Positions 26,366 through 34,369 of a stretch of 64,000 bases of DNA are shown in pieces. How positions within the stretch are numbered: position 1 is the first letter of the stretch; the number at the start of each line of letters is the position of its first letter. Source of the stretch: Candidatus Hydrogenisulfobacillus filiaventi (lineage in GTDB: Bacteria > Bacillota > Sulfobacillia > Sulfobacillales > R501); assembly GCA_902809825.1 (NCBI GenBank), contig LR778114.1, positions 434,001 to 498,000 on the forward strand, in the 5' to 3' direction. The translations under genes were made by a program, and so were the position numbers. The notes beneath the pieces are model-generated. The model did not search any database and had not been told where the DNA came from. It worked only from the letters and a program-made list of their open reading frames with translations.

Positions 26366-27175
26366 ATGGACACCGCCGGATTGCTCCGCTATCAGCGCCA
26401 GATCGCCCTGCCCGGCGTGGGGGTGCGGGGTCAGGAACGGCTCCGGGCCGCGGCCGTGCTGGTGGCAGGGGCGGGGGCCTTGGGCGGACCTGCCGCCCTC
26501 TACCTGGCTGCGGCCGGGGTCGGCCGTATCGGGCTCTACGACCCCGACCGGGTGGCGGTGTCCAATCTCCAGCGGCAGATCCTCTATGGGACCGCTGACG
26601 TGGGCCGCCTCAAGGTGGAGGCCGCCCGCGAGCGCCTTGCGGCCCTCAATCCCGACGTGCGGGTGGAGGCGGAGGCCGTCCGCCTGGAAGCCGCTAACGC
26701 GGCTGCGCTGGCGGCAGCCTACGACCTGGTCCTGGATGCCACCGATGACTTCCCCACCCGCTACCTGTTGAACGATGTCTGTTATGCCGCCGGTAAGCCT
26801 CTGGTGCAGGGGGCGGTGGGCGGCTACTGGGGCCAGGCGGCGGTCTATGCCTCGCCCGGCCCGTGCTACCGCTGCCTCTATCCCGAGGCGCCCCCGGCGG
26901 CGGCCGCCCCTGCTTGTGACGGCGGGGCGGTGTTGGGCCCGGTGCCGGCGGTGGTGAGCGGGCTCATGGCCACCCTGGCCCTCAACCGGCTGCTAGGGTT
27001 GGGGGCTCCCGACACCGGCCGCCTGTGGTGGTTTGATGCCCGCAGCCTGGAATGGACCGGGTTGGCCTTCGGCCGGCGGGCAGGCTGCGACCACGGCCGG
27101 TCGTCCGCTGTCGCCCCGGTCCGCGCATCCGCGAGGGAGGAGGAACCCCGATGGCCGGGCGCCGCATTCTCGTGA
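26366..27175 (+). CDS. hesA: E1-like adenylyltransferase of the HesA/MoeB/ThiF family (copy 1)
   Basis: 269 residues. RYQRQIALPGVG opens the fold, VLVAGAGALGGPAALYLAAAG is the nucleotide loop, and the SNLQRQILYG and DATDDFPTRYLLNDVCYAAG blocks hold the ATP and Mg sites. CYRC is half of the MoeB zinc site; the second half is reduced to a single Cys (AGCDHG). ACDGGAVLGPVPAVVSGLMA contains the position of the thioester cysteine in MoeB-like enzymes. It should adenylate the Gly-Gly tail of the carrier encoded just upstream. HesA genes occur in nif clusters of cyanobacteria and Paenibacillus. The 3' end overlaps the next gene by 25 bases. Confidence 0.85.
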   Translation: MDTAGLLRYQRQIALPGVGVRGQERLRAAAVLVAGAGALGGPAALYLAAAGVGRIGLYDPDRVAVSNLQRQILYGTADVGRLKVEAARERLAALNPDVRVEAEAVRLEAANAAALAAAYDLVLDATDDFPTRYLLNDVCYAAGKPLVQGAVGGYWGQAAVYASPGPCYRCLYPEAPPAAAAPACDGGAVLGPVPAVVSGLMATLALNRLLGLGAPDTGRLWWFDARSLEWTGLAFGRRAGCDHGRSSAVAPVRASAREEEPRWPGAAFS

Positions 27176-27738
27176 TCCATGTGGAGGAGGCAGTCCGGAC
27201 CCGGTTGCGCCGGCGCCTGGAAGGGTTGGGCCACGAGGTGGAAGAGGAGCCCGGCCGTGGCGACCAGGGGCTCGACCTGGCCCGCCGTTACCGGCCGGAT
27301 GTGTTGTTCACCGGTTCCTGCCTGGCCGGCTTCTGCGGCCTCGACCTGGCGCAGGCGGTTCTGGCCGAGCACCTGGCACCGGTGGTGGTCATCCCCGCCC
27401 GGGTCTGCCGCAAGCTGGAGCGGCAGGCGGGGGCGCTGGCCGGCAGCATTTCCGCCGGCTGTGACGATTCTCCTGCCCTGGCGGGCACGGTGGAGGCGGC
27501 GATGGGCCGCTTCGCCCTGGAGGTCCGGGTGGAGGAGCTGGCGGAGCGCCTGGAGACCCGCAAGGCGGTGGAGCGTGCCAAGGGAGCACTGATGGGCCAT
27601 TTCGGCTGGGACGAGGCCACCGCCCACCGCTGGTTGCAGAAGCGGGCCATGGACAGCCGTCAGCCCCAGCGCACGGTGGCGGAGGCGGTGCTGCGCACCT
27701 TGAGCGGGCGGGGCACGCGCCACCAGGCCCGGCCCTGA
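27151..27738 (+). CDS. ANTAR RNA-binding antiterminator with a degenerate, cysteine-rich receiver
   Basis: 195 residues; ATG at 27151 behind GGGAGGAGGAACCCCG. Residues 1-120 have the receiver fold of AmiR/NasT regulators, but the phospho-acceptor Asp is replaced (PDVLFTGSCLAG, Gly55) and the conserved Lys is missing. Four cysteines (57, 62, 86, 104) lie where the phosphorylation pocket would be. Residues 135-185 (LETRKAVERAKGALMGHFGW) form the ANTAR domain, which binds tandem hairpins in nascent RNA to prevent termination. An ANTAR response regulator controls nif genes in Geobacter. It lies between the two hesA-like genes and overlaps the first. I infer nif regulation by a signal other than phosphorylation. 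Confidence 0.87.
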   Translation: MAGRRILVIHVEEAVRTRLRRRLEGLGHEVEEEPGRGDQGLDLARRYRPDVLFTGSCLAGFCGLDLAQAVLAEHLAPVVVIPARVCRKLERQAGALAGSISAGCDDSPALAGTVEAAMGRFALEVRVEELAERLETRKAVERAKGALMGHFGWDEATAHRWLQKRAMDSRQPQRTVAEAVLRTLSGRGTRHQARP

Positions 27739-27767
27739 GGCCCGCCGCCGCGAAAGGAGGTGAGATG

Positions 27768-28505
27768 ATGCTGAGCGCGGAGATGCGGGAGCGCTACCGC
27801 CGGCAGCTCAGCCTGCCGGCGATGAGCGAGGCCGCCCAGGAGCGGCTGGCAGCGGCTACGGTGCTGGTGGCGGGGGTGGGTGGCCTGGGGGGCACGGTGG
27901 CCATCTACCTAGCAGCGGCAGGGGTGGGCCGTCTCATCCTCTACCACGACGGGTCCCTCACCCGGTCCAACCTCAACCGCCAGATCCTGATGGAGGCCGC
28001 CGGGGTGGGCCGTCCCCGGGTGTCCATGGCCGCGGCCGCCATCCGCCGCTTCAATCCCGATTGCCGGGTGGAGGAACGCCCCACCACCGTCTTCGCCCCT
28101 ACCCTGGCCGGGGACCTGGCGGCAGCGGAGGTGGCGGTGGACGCTCGCCACAACTTCCCCGAACGCCGTCACCTGGCGCGCCTGGCCTGGGAGGCCGGCA
28201 AGCCGCTGGTGGAGGCCGCGATGTCGGGGATGGAGGCCACCCTGACGGTGCTGATGCCGGGATTCACCCCCTGTCTGGACTGCCTCTATCCCGAGGATCC
28301 GGCCTGGGACCCCATGGGATTCCCGGTGCTGGGGGCGGTGAGCGGCGCGCTGGGGGCGCTGGCGGCGTTGGAGACGGTCAAGCTCCTGGCGGACCTGCCG
28401 CATCCGCTCCTCGGCGACCTCCTGTACGCCGACCTGAGCACCCTCGATTTCCGGCGCCTGCCGGTGTACCGGTCCCCATCCTGTCAAGGCTGTCCCCGTC
28501 CCTGA
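27768..28505 (+). CDS. E1-like adenylyltransferase of the HesA/MoeB/ThiF family (copy 2)
   Basis: 245 residues; ATG at 27768 seven bases after AAAGGAGG (ATG at 27765 also possible). RYRRQLSLPAMSEAAQ, VLVAGVGGLGGTVAIYLAAA and SNLNRQILMEAAGVG match copy 1. The two zinc-site pairs are complete (CLDCLYP and CQGC at the C-terminus). The adenylation loop reads DARHNFPERRHLARLAWEAG, with DARHN replacing the DATDD of most family members, so ATP or Mg binding may be altered. No Cys is seen at the MoeB thioester position (MGFPVLGAVSGALGA). Divergence from copy 1 suggests a different partner or a regulatory role. Confidence 0.83.
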   Translation: MLSAEMRERYRRQLSLPAMSEAAQERLAAATVLVAGVGGLGGTVAIYLAAAGVGRLILYHDGSLTRSNLNRQILMEAAGVGRPRVSMAAAAIRRFNPDCRVEERPTTVFAPTLAGDLAAAEVAVDARHNFPERRHLARLAWEAGKPLVEAAMSGMEATLTVLMPGFTPCLDCLYPEDPAWDPMGFPVLGAVSGALGALAALETVKLLADLPHPLLGDLLYADLSTLDFRRLPVYRSPSCQGCPRP

Positions 28506-28549
28506 ACCCGTCCGGCTGCACGCATCGTCCTGTGACCGTCCGGCAACGG

Positions 28550-28590
28550 CGCCGGAGGCCGCGCCTGTGGCGCGCGCCCCGGCGTTTTTT
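28550..28590 (+). terminator. Intrinsic terminator or attenuator upstream of nifB
   Basis: CGCCGG (28550-28555) pairs with CCGGCG (28579-28584) around an inner GCGCC-tgt-GGCGC hairpin, followed at once by TTTTTT (28585-28590). It ends 47 bases before the nifB ATG. A further GCCCGC-tcag-GCGGGC hairpin (28601-28616) precedes the ribosome site. Readthrough here would control nifB and nifV expression. Confidence 0.65.
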
Positions 28591-28637
28591 GCCGTCGACC
28601 GCCCGCTCAGGCGGGCCCCGCGAGAGGAGGGCCAAGC

Positions 28638-30047
28638 ATGGAGTTCAAGCTGAGCAACGCCCCGGCCGCTGCCACCACCGGATGCGGGCTGGCCGCGGGC
28701 ACAAGCGACCTTCCCGAGGCGGTGGCCCGGCGGATCGCCAATCACCCCTGTTACAGCGAGGAGGCGCACCACTTCTATGCGCGCATGCACGTGGCGGTGG
28801 CGCCGGCATGCAACATCCAGTGCCATTACTGCAACCGCCGCTACGACTGTGTCAATGAGAGCCGCCCCGGCGTCACCTCCGAGGTGCTGAAACCGGAGGA
28901 GGCGCTGAAGAAGATCCTGGTGGTGGCCGGCGAGGTGCCCGAACTGTCGGTCGTGGGCATCGCGGGGCCCGGGGACGCCCTGGCTAACCCCGAAAAGACC
29001 TTCCGCACCTTTGAACTGGTAGCGGAGCACGCGCCCGACATCCGGCTGTGCCTCAGCACCAACGGCCTGGCCCTGCCCGACTATGTGGAACGGCTGAAGC
29101 GACTCAACGTGGACCACGTGACCGTGACCGTCAACATGGTCGACCCGGAGGTGGGTCAGTACATCTACGATTGGGTGTACTACAACCACAAGCGCTACCG
29201 GGGCAAGGAGGCGGCGGCCATCCTCGCCGAGCGCCAATGGGAGGGCATGCGGGCCCTGGCCAAGGCGGACATCCTGTTCAAGGTCAATTCGGTGCTGATT
29301 CCGGGGGTGAACGACGACCACCTGGCGGAGGTGGCCCAGGTGGTCAAGGGGCTGGGGGCGTTCCTGCACAATGTGATGCCGCTGGTGCCGGCGCCGGGTT
29401 CCCACTATGACCGCATCGGCCAGCGTGGTCCCACCCCCGAGGAGGTGCGGGCGGTGCAGGACGCCCTGGGGGAAAGCATGCGCATGATGCGCCACTGCCG
29501 GCAGTGCCGGGCGGATGCCATCGGCAAGCTGGGCGAGGACCGCGGGCAGGAGTTCACCAAGGCCCGCTTCCTGGAGGCGGAGCCGGCCTACGACCCTGCC
29601 GCACGTGCGGCGGCCCATGCCCGCATCGACGCCCGCATCGAACGCATGAAGACCGCCCGCCAGGCGCTGGAGGCCCGGCGGACCGCCGCCCCCCTGGTGG
29701 CGGTGGTCACGCGGGGCGAAGGCCTGCTCAACCAGGCCCTGGCGGAGGCGACCGAAATCCTGGTCTACCGGATTACGGGCGGCCGCCTCATCCTGGCCTC
29801 CGCCCGCCGCATCGGTGCCTACGTGCGGGGGGCGGAGACGGTGGCCGACGCCGGCCGGGCGGGCGCGCTGCCCGCGCTGCTGGGCGACTGCCGGGCGGTG
29901 TTCGCGGTGCCGGGTCCCTGGGATCCCGCCTGGGCGCTGCCGGACCTGGAACGGGTGGAGGTGGAGCCCGGTACCTCCATCGAGGCGGCGGTGGCCGGCT
30001 GGCTGGCCGCCCGAGAGGAGCGGACGCCGCAGGAGGCGGGCCGATGA
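28638..30047 (+). CDS. nifB: NifB-co synthase: radical SAM protein with a C-terminal NifX-like domain
   Basis: 469 residues; ATG behind GAGAGGAGGGCCAAGC. It fuses two 4Fe-4S clusters with a carbide carbon from S-adenosylmethionine and a ninth sulfur to give NifB-co, the core of FeMo-co. The radical SAM cysteines are Cys58, Cys62 and Cys65 (ACNIQCHYCNRRYD). HCRQCRADAIGKLGEDR holds further cluster cysteines. Residues from about 345 to 465 (APLVAVVTRGEGLLNQALAE) form the fused NifX-like cofactor-binding domain. The stop overlaps nifV by four bases. Confidence 0.97.
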   Translation: MEFKLSNAPAAATTGCGLAAGTSDLPEAVARRIANHPCYSEEAHHFYARMHVAVAPACNIQCHYCNRRYDCVNESRPGVTSEVLKPEEALKKILVVAGEVPELSVVGIAGPGDALANPEKTFRTFELVAEHAPDIRLCLSTNGLALPDYVERLKRLNVDHVTVTVNMVDPEVGQYIYDWVYYNHKRYRGKEAAAILAERQWEGMRALAKADILFKVNSVLIPGVNDDHLAEVAQVVKGLGAFLHNVMPLVPAPGSHYDRIGQRGPTPEEVRAVQDALGESMRMMRHCRQCRADAIGKLGEDRGQEFTKARFLEAEPAYDPAARAAAHARIDARIERMKTARQALEARRTAAPLVAVVTRGEGLLNQALAEATEILVYRITGGRLILASARRIGAYVRGAETVADAGRAGALPALLGDCRAVFAVPGPWDPAWALPDLERVEVEPGTSIEAAVAGWLAAREERTPQEAGR

Positions 30048-31168
30048 CGCGGGTCTACATCAACGACACCACCTTGCGTGACGGGGAGCAGGCGGCGGGC
30101 ATCGCCTTCAGTGCGCAGGAGACCCTGGCCATCGCCCGGGCCCTCGACCGCGCCGGGGTGGACCAGATTGAGGCCGGTATCCCGGCCATGGGAGCGGAGA
30201 CGGTGCGGGTGCTGCGCCGGGTGTGGGGGCTGGGCCTCAGGGCCCGCCTCTCCACCTGGAACCGCGCCCGGGAGGAGGACCTGGAGGCGTCGGCCGAAGT
30301 GGGGGCGGAGCTGGTCCACATCACCCTGCCCGCCTCCGACCTGCAGCTGGAGGTCAAGCTGGGCTGGGACCGCGCCCGGGCGCGCGCGCGGCTGGCGGCG
30401 GTGCTGGCCCGGGCCCGGGCCCTGGGGCAGACGGCGACGGTCGGGCTGGAGGACGCCTCCCGGGCCGATCCGGCCTTCCTGGTGGAGCTGGGCCGGGTGG
30501 CCGCGGACGGCGGGGCGGTGCGGCTGCGCTTCGCCGATACCGTGGGCCGCTGCACCCCCGAGCGCCTGCGGGAGCGGATGGCCTATCTGACCGCAGCGGT
30601 AGGCCTGCCGTGGGAGGTGCATGCCCACAACGATTTCGGGCTGGCGGTGGCCAACACCCTAGCCGCGGTGGCGGGCGGGGTGCGGTGGGTGAGCACCACC
30701 GTCACCGGGCTGGGGGAACGGGCCGGCAATGCGGCCATGGAGGCGGTGGTCCTGGCCCTGGCCGAGCTCTACGGCTTTACGACGGGCGTGGATCCCAAGG
30801 CCCTGCTGCCCCTGGCCCGCCTGGTGCGGCGGGCGGCGCGGCGGCCGCTGGCTCCGGAACAGCCGGTGGTGGGCGCCCTGGTTTTCACCCACGAGGCTGG
30901 CATCCATGTGGGAGCCCTTCTGCGCGACCCCCGCACCTATCAGCCTTTCGACCCCGGGGTGGTGGGCCGCCGCCACCGCTTCTGGCTGGGCAAGCATTCC
31001 GGCCGGCACGGCCTGCGCCGGCGCTTGGCCGAACTGGGGCTGCAGCCGCCCCCGGGGTTGGAGGCGCGCTTGCTGGCGGCGGTGCGGGGGCGGGCCCAGG
31101 TGACCAAGGCGCCTCTCTCCGACCGCGACCTGCGGGCCCTCTACCGGGAGGTGGTGGAGGGGTCCTGA
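30044..31168 (+). CDS. nifV: Homocitrate synthase NifV
   Basis: 374 residues; ATG overlapping the nifB stop as ATGA. Condenses acetyl-CoA with 2-oxoglutarate to homocitrate, the organic ligand of FeMo-co. [16 protein letters not shown] is the metal- and substrate-binding start of the alpha-isopropylmalate/homocitrate synthase fold. [18 protein letters not shown] and [15 protein letters not shown] are the second metal-ligand and catalytic blocks, and [13 protein letters not shown] is the linker motif. There is no C-terminal LeuA regulatory domain, as expected for NifV. Confidence 0.93.
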   Translation: MTRVYINDTTLRDGEQAAGIAFSAQETLAIARALDRAGVDQIEAGIPAMGAETVRVLRRVWGLGLRARLSTWNRAREEDLEASAEVGAELVHITLPASDLQLEVKLGWDRARARARLAAVLARARALGQTATVGLEDASRADPAFLVELGRVAADGGAVRLRFADTVGRCTPERLRERMAYLTAAVGLPWEVHAHNDFGLAVANTLAAVAGGVRWVSTTVTGLGERAGNAAMEAVVLALAELYGFTTGVDPKALLPLARLVRRAARRPLAPEQPVVGALVFTHEAGIHVGALLRDPRTYQPFDPGVVGRRHRFWLGKHSGRHGLRRRLAELGLQPPPGLEARLLAAVRGRAQVTKAPLSDRDLRALYREVVEGS

Positions 31169-31177
31169 GACGGCGGC

Positions 31178-31202
31178 GGGCCCGCCCCGGACGGGCGGGC
31201 CC
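31178..31202. terminator. Hairpin between convergent nifV and dsrE2
   Basis: A perfect 10-bp stem, GGGCCCGCCC / GGGCGGGCCC, with a CGGAC loop. It has no T-run, but its position between convergent genes suggests a shared transcript end. Confidence 0.55.
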
Positions 31203-31225
31203 GGACGCGGGCGCCGGATTATCCC

Positions 31226-31693
31226 CTAGATGAAGAGGCTGATCTTGGCGTCGCGGGCCCAGTCGAGGAAGGTGGCCGCGCCCACCACATCCTCCACTTC
31301 CGGCACCAGGTCCTCCCGCTTCACCCCCAGCACATCCATCGAGAGCTGGCAGGCCACCAGGTGCACCCCCAGCTCCTTGGACAGGCCCAGAAACTCGCGG
31401 ATGCTCATCACCTTGTGCTTGGCGAATTGGGTCTTCATCATGGTGGTGACCATACGGGTGCCGAACGGTACCATGCCCGCCACCTTGGCCATGGAGGGCA
31501 TGCCGGGGTTGCCGGCGATGGAGATTTCCAGGTTATCCACCTTATAGCGATTGATGATGTCAAGGCCCCAGAAGGTGAAGAAGAGCATGGCCTCCATATC
31601 GGAGGCGGCAGCGGCCGTGGCCAGGATGAAGGGCGGGTAGGCCATGTCCAACGTGCCCTTGGAGCAGACGATCGCCAAGCGGTCCTCGGCCAC
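31226..31693 (-). CDS. dsrE2: DsrE2-type sulfur-transfer membrane-associated protein
   Basis: 155 residues of the DsrE/DsrF-like fold, DsrE2 subgroup. LAIVCSKGTLDMAYPPFILA carries Cys10, and GVHLVACQLSMDVLGV carries the family CQ-SMD motif with the likely persulfide cysteine. Hydrophobic stretches near residues 20-45 are consistent with membrane association. DsrE2 is regularly paired with TusA in sulfur-oxidising bacteria, as here (30 bases downstream of the tusA gene). The direct role is sulfane-sulfur relay; a link to nitrogenase is only positional. Confidence 0.88.
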   Translation of the reverse strand: MAEDRLAIVCSKGTLDMAYPPFILATAAAASDMEAMLFFTFWGLDIINRYKVDNLEISIAGNPGMPSMAKVAGMVPFGTRMVTTMMKTQFAKHKVMSIREFLGLSKELGVHLVACQLSMDVLGVKREDLVPEVEDVVGAATFLDWARDAKISLFI

Positions 31694-31723
31694 TTCCGAT
31701 CACCCTTTCTGTGCGCCGGCCGC

Positions 31724-31954
31724 TTAGCCGGCGACCTTTTCGATGGTGAAATGGTATTCCCCCGGGACCTCGTCAATGGCCAGCAGCTTGTGGCCGGTGC
31801 GGGCGGTCCAGGCCTTGAAGTCCGCCACGGACCCCGGGTCGGTGGCCAGCACCTTCAAGGTGTCGCCCACGGCCAGGGCATCGATGGCCTTCTTGGTGCG
31901 CACAATCGGCATCGGGCAGGACAGCCCGCGTACATCCAACACCTGCTCCGCCAT
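31724..31954 (-). CDS. tusA: Sulfur-carrier protein TusA
   Basis: 76 residues; ATG at 31954 with GGGAGG upstream. VLDVRGLSCPMPIVRTKKAI carries the CPMP motif whose Cys holds persulfide sulfur; VLATDPGSVADFKAW is also typical. TusA passes sulfur to DsrE-type proteins, tRNA thiolation, molybdenum cofactor or heterodisulfide-reductase-like oxidation systems. It forms a two-gene unit with dsrE2. Confidence 0.93.
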   Translation of the reverse strand: MAEQVLDVRGLSCPMPIVRTKKAIDALAVGDTLKVLATDPGSVADFKAWTARTGHKLLAIDEVPGEYHFTIEKVAG

Positions 31955-32077
31955 CAGCCATCCCTCCCGGAAAGCCGGCCCCTGCGGCCGGATCTGGATG
32001 CGGGGCAAACCGCTCGCCCCCATTGTGCCGGCGGCAGGGCCGCTTGGACTAGGAACGATGGACACTGGTTGCACTGC

Positions 32078-32093
32078 CCAAAGGGCCCTTTGG
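32078..32093. promoter_or_regulatory. 16-bp perfect palindrome upstream of tusA
   Basis: CCAAAGGGCCCTTTGG lies about 125 bases upstream of tusA within a 304-base spacer. The symmetric form suggests a dimeric repressor site. The rest of the spacer has an AT-rich patch (32094-32150) that may hold the tusA promoter, but I could not assign convincing -35/-10 boxes. Confidence 0.4.
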
Positions 32094-32226
32094 AGCAAAA
32101 AATTGAACTATGCAGGGTGCCTGTGCCTATGAATGCTAATCTATCGGGACAGTCCGGTCTCGTTCATACCCCCTGGAAGAGGGGTTAGGTTTCTTGATAA
32201 CCGGTTTTGCAGAAGCGGCAGAACGG

Positions 32227-32249
32227 ACCGCCCGGGATTCCCGGGCGGT
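32227..32249 (-). terminator. Hairpin after the ferredoxin gene
   Basis: ACCGCCCGGG and CCCGGGCGGT form a perfect 10-bp stem with a three-base loop, ten bases beyond the ferredoxin stop. The downstream U-tract is poor. Confidence 0.5.
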
Positions 32250-32258
32250 CGCCGCCGG

Positions 32259-32525
32259 TTAATCCCCCACCGGCACCAGTTCCCGTTCGCCCCGCTTGCG
32301 GGCCCGGATGGCGTCCCGCAGGGCGGTGTCGGGGCGGTGCCAGGGGGCCAGGGTGATGGCCCCGAAGGGGCAGGCCCGCTCGCAGGCCCGGCACTTCCAG
32401 CAGAGCTCCTCCCGCACTTCCACCCAGTTGTACTCCAGGTTGAGGGCGATCGCCCGGGTGAGGGTGCAGGAACGGGCGCACAGCTCACAGCCCACGCAAC
32501 GGTCCCGGTTGACCACCGCGCTCAT
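32259..32525 (-). CDS. Two-cluster 4Fe-4S ferredoxin
   Basis: 88 residues; ATG behind GGAAGGGAGGTGCGCC. Two cysteine sets (CVGCELCARSC and CWKCRACERACPFGAI) bind 4Fe-4S clusters. The extended spacing and basic C-terminus (RDAIRARKRGERELV) resemble polyferredoxin-type electron-transfer subunits rather than a plain bacterial ferredoxin. It is the last of three genes with the membrane polyferredoxin and a small membrane protein, so it probably docks with that complex. Confidence 0.88.
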   Translation of the reverse strand: MSAVVNRDRCVGCELCARSCTLTRAIALNLEYNWVEVREELCWKCRACERACPFGAITLAPWHRPDTALRDAIRARKRGERELVPVGD

Positions 32526-32569
32526 GGCGCACCTCCCTTCCGGCTGTCCGTGCCACCGCTGCCGCCCGC

Positions 32570-34369
32570 CTAGAAGGGCGGGGACAGGTAGTGGCCCGGA
32601 TTGGTGGCAGCCGCCACGTAGTAGAGCAGCATCAGCGCCGCTCCCAGCACCACCAGACTGGTCTGCATCACCGCCACCGCCGTGCCGCTGCCGGGGCGGG
32701 TGCCGAAGTCCAGCCGGGCGATGCGGGCGGTGCTGTAGAGGCTGGCCGCCAGGCCGACCGCCACCGCCCCCAGCTGCACCCACAGCACCCAGGTGGGGGC
32801 GAAGGCACGGGCCACCAGGTGCCAATGGGCGGTGCCCAGCAGGTTCCATCCGAACCCGAAGGGGTCGGAGAGGGTGACCAGGGTGACCGGGGCGTTGGTC
32901 AGGAATTTGGGCAGCTGGCGGGCCAGGATGCCGAAGCCGAAGAGGGGGATCCAGCCGTAGGCGAAGCGGCTGAAGAGCTCCCGCACCGGCAGCCGGCGGC
33001 CGCTCAGGCGGTGGACCAGGCTGGCCAGACCCCAGAACAGGAGCGGGAAGACCGCCACCACCGCCAGGTAATCCAGGGGGTTGGGGTAGCCGTTGACCTG
33101 GGTGAAGAGGGCCTGGGCCAGGGTGCCCCAGCCGGTCACCCGGTTGAGCCAGGCATCCAGGGCCGCGTAGGGCGGGGTGGCGTTAAACACCTCGAAGAAC
33201 AGTACCCCCATCATGAGGGTCACCCCCAAGGCCACATCGAAGCGCTTCTTCTTGGGAGCGTAGGTGTCAGTCAGGGGCAGGCGCACAGCCATGCCTACGT
33301 TCTCGTAGGGGCAGCCCTTGAAGCATTCCCCCGCCAGGCCGCAGTGGAAGTTGGAGGTCATGCTGCCCGGGTACTCAAACCAGGCGCAGCCGTAGCTGCG
33401 GGCGCTGCCGCGCATGCATTCCTTGGTGGTGCAGGTCTTGCACAGGCTCTGGTCCTTGGAGCGGAAGCCCTCAAAGGGGGCCACCGCCGAGAGGGTGCCG
33501 ATGAGCCCGTTGAGCGGGCACCCGTAGCGGCAGAAGGACCGCCGTTCGAACACCAGGGCGTAGAACACGTCCCACGAGATGATCCCCAGCACCAGGAGCG
33601 CGGTGAAGACGGGGGCGCCGGGGCCGGCCACGTTGTAGAACTCCTCCACCCAGGTGATACCCACAAAGAAGAAGGCGGAGATCAGCACCGTGGAGTAGGC
33701 CTTGGGCCACTTGCGGCCGAGGGTGAAGGGCTTCTTGCGCTTGCCGAAGACCGACAGGCGCTGCAGCCACTCCGCCTGGGCGCTGAAGGGGCAGATGAGG
33801 CACCAGGCGCGGCCGATGCCCAACATGAGCAGGAAGACCACCGCAAACCACACGTACCAGGTGATGACGGTGGCGAAGTTGCGGTTGGGGTCGGCCACCC
33901 CGATCAGCCCGGCCACGATCACGATGTTGAAGATGATCACGTTGGGCAGCTGGGCGGCGAACTGGTACCAGCGGCGGTGGAACAGCCAGCGGAAGAAGGC
34001 CAGGCGGCTGAGGTCGAACTTGGGCCCCGCGGGCCGGAAGTAGTCCGCCTGGGCCTCCAGGGCCGCCCGCCCGTGGGTGTCGGCCTGGGGCGGGCGCGGC
34101 TTGGCCCCCGGGAAGTCCCAGCTGCCCTTCCAGTGCTCCACCATGTCCTTGAGGGCGGTCAGCACGAAGAAGAGGGTGGTGGGAACCCAGACGGCGAAGA
34201 AGATGAGGCTGCGCCAGCTCCAGATCTCCGAGGTCCGCCGGATGAGCTCGTGGGTGAACACGGCGGAGATGAAGAGGGTGAAGGCCGCCAGGGCCAGTGG
34301 CACCAGGCGGTCCACCCAGCGCGACAAGCGCCGGGGCCAGGAGGCCCGCACCGGCTCCACGGCGGCCAT
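32570..34369 (-). CDS. Membrane polyferredoxin (NapH/CcoG/NosR-like 4Fe-4S protein)
   Basis: 599 residues from an ATG at 34369 with GGGAGG upstream. About ten membrane helices carry cytosolic cysteine motifs: CLICPFSAQAEW, CRYGCPLNGLIG, then CKTCTTKEC, CAWFEYPG, CGLAGECFKGCPY. The first two are the NapH/NosR/CcoG pattern for 4Fe-4S clusters at the membrane face. Such proteins pass electrons between quinol and soluble partners. The closest biological role is unknown. With the ferredoxin next door, it could exchange electrons between the membrane pool and ferredoxin, of obvious use to nitrogenase, but that is inference. Confidence 0.85.
   Translation of the reverse strand: MAAVEPVRASWPRRLSRWVDRLVPLALAAFTLFISAVFTHELIRRTSEIWSWRSLIFFAVWVPTTLFFVLTALKDMVEHWKGSWDFPGAKPRPPQADTHGRAALEAQADYFRPAGPKFDLSRLAFFRWLFHRRWYQFAAQLPNVIIFNIVIVAGLIGVADPNRNFATVITWYVWFAVVFLLMLGIGRAWCLICPFSAQAEWLQRLSVFGKRKKPFTLGRKWPKAYSTVLISAFFFVGITWVEEFYNVAGPGAPVFTALLVLGIISWDVFYALVFERRSFCRYGCPLNGLIGTLSAVAPFEGFRSKDQSLCKTCTTKECMRGSARSYGCAWFEYPGSMTSNFHCGLAGECFKGCPYENVGMAVRLPLTDTYAPKKKRFDVALGVTLMMGVLFFEVFNATPPYAALDAWLNRVTGWGTLAQALFTQVNGYPNPLDYLAVVAVFPLLFWGLASLVHRLSGRRLPVRELFSRFAYGWIPLFGFGILARQLPKFLTNAPVTLVTLSDPFGFGWNLLGTAHWHLVARAFAPTWVLWVQLGAVAVGLAASLYSTARIARLDFGTRPGSGTAVAVMQTSLVVLGAALMLLYYVAAATNPGHYLSPPF

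Noticed and set aside
27768-28505. Second E1-like gene as a simple moeB for molybdopterin synthesis
   Set aside because: Not fully excluded, but the altered adenylation motif (DARHN), missing thioester Cys position and nif context argue against a plain MoeB.
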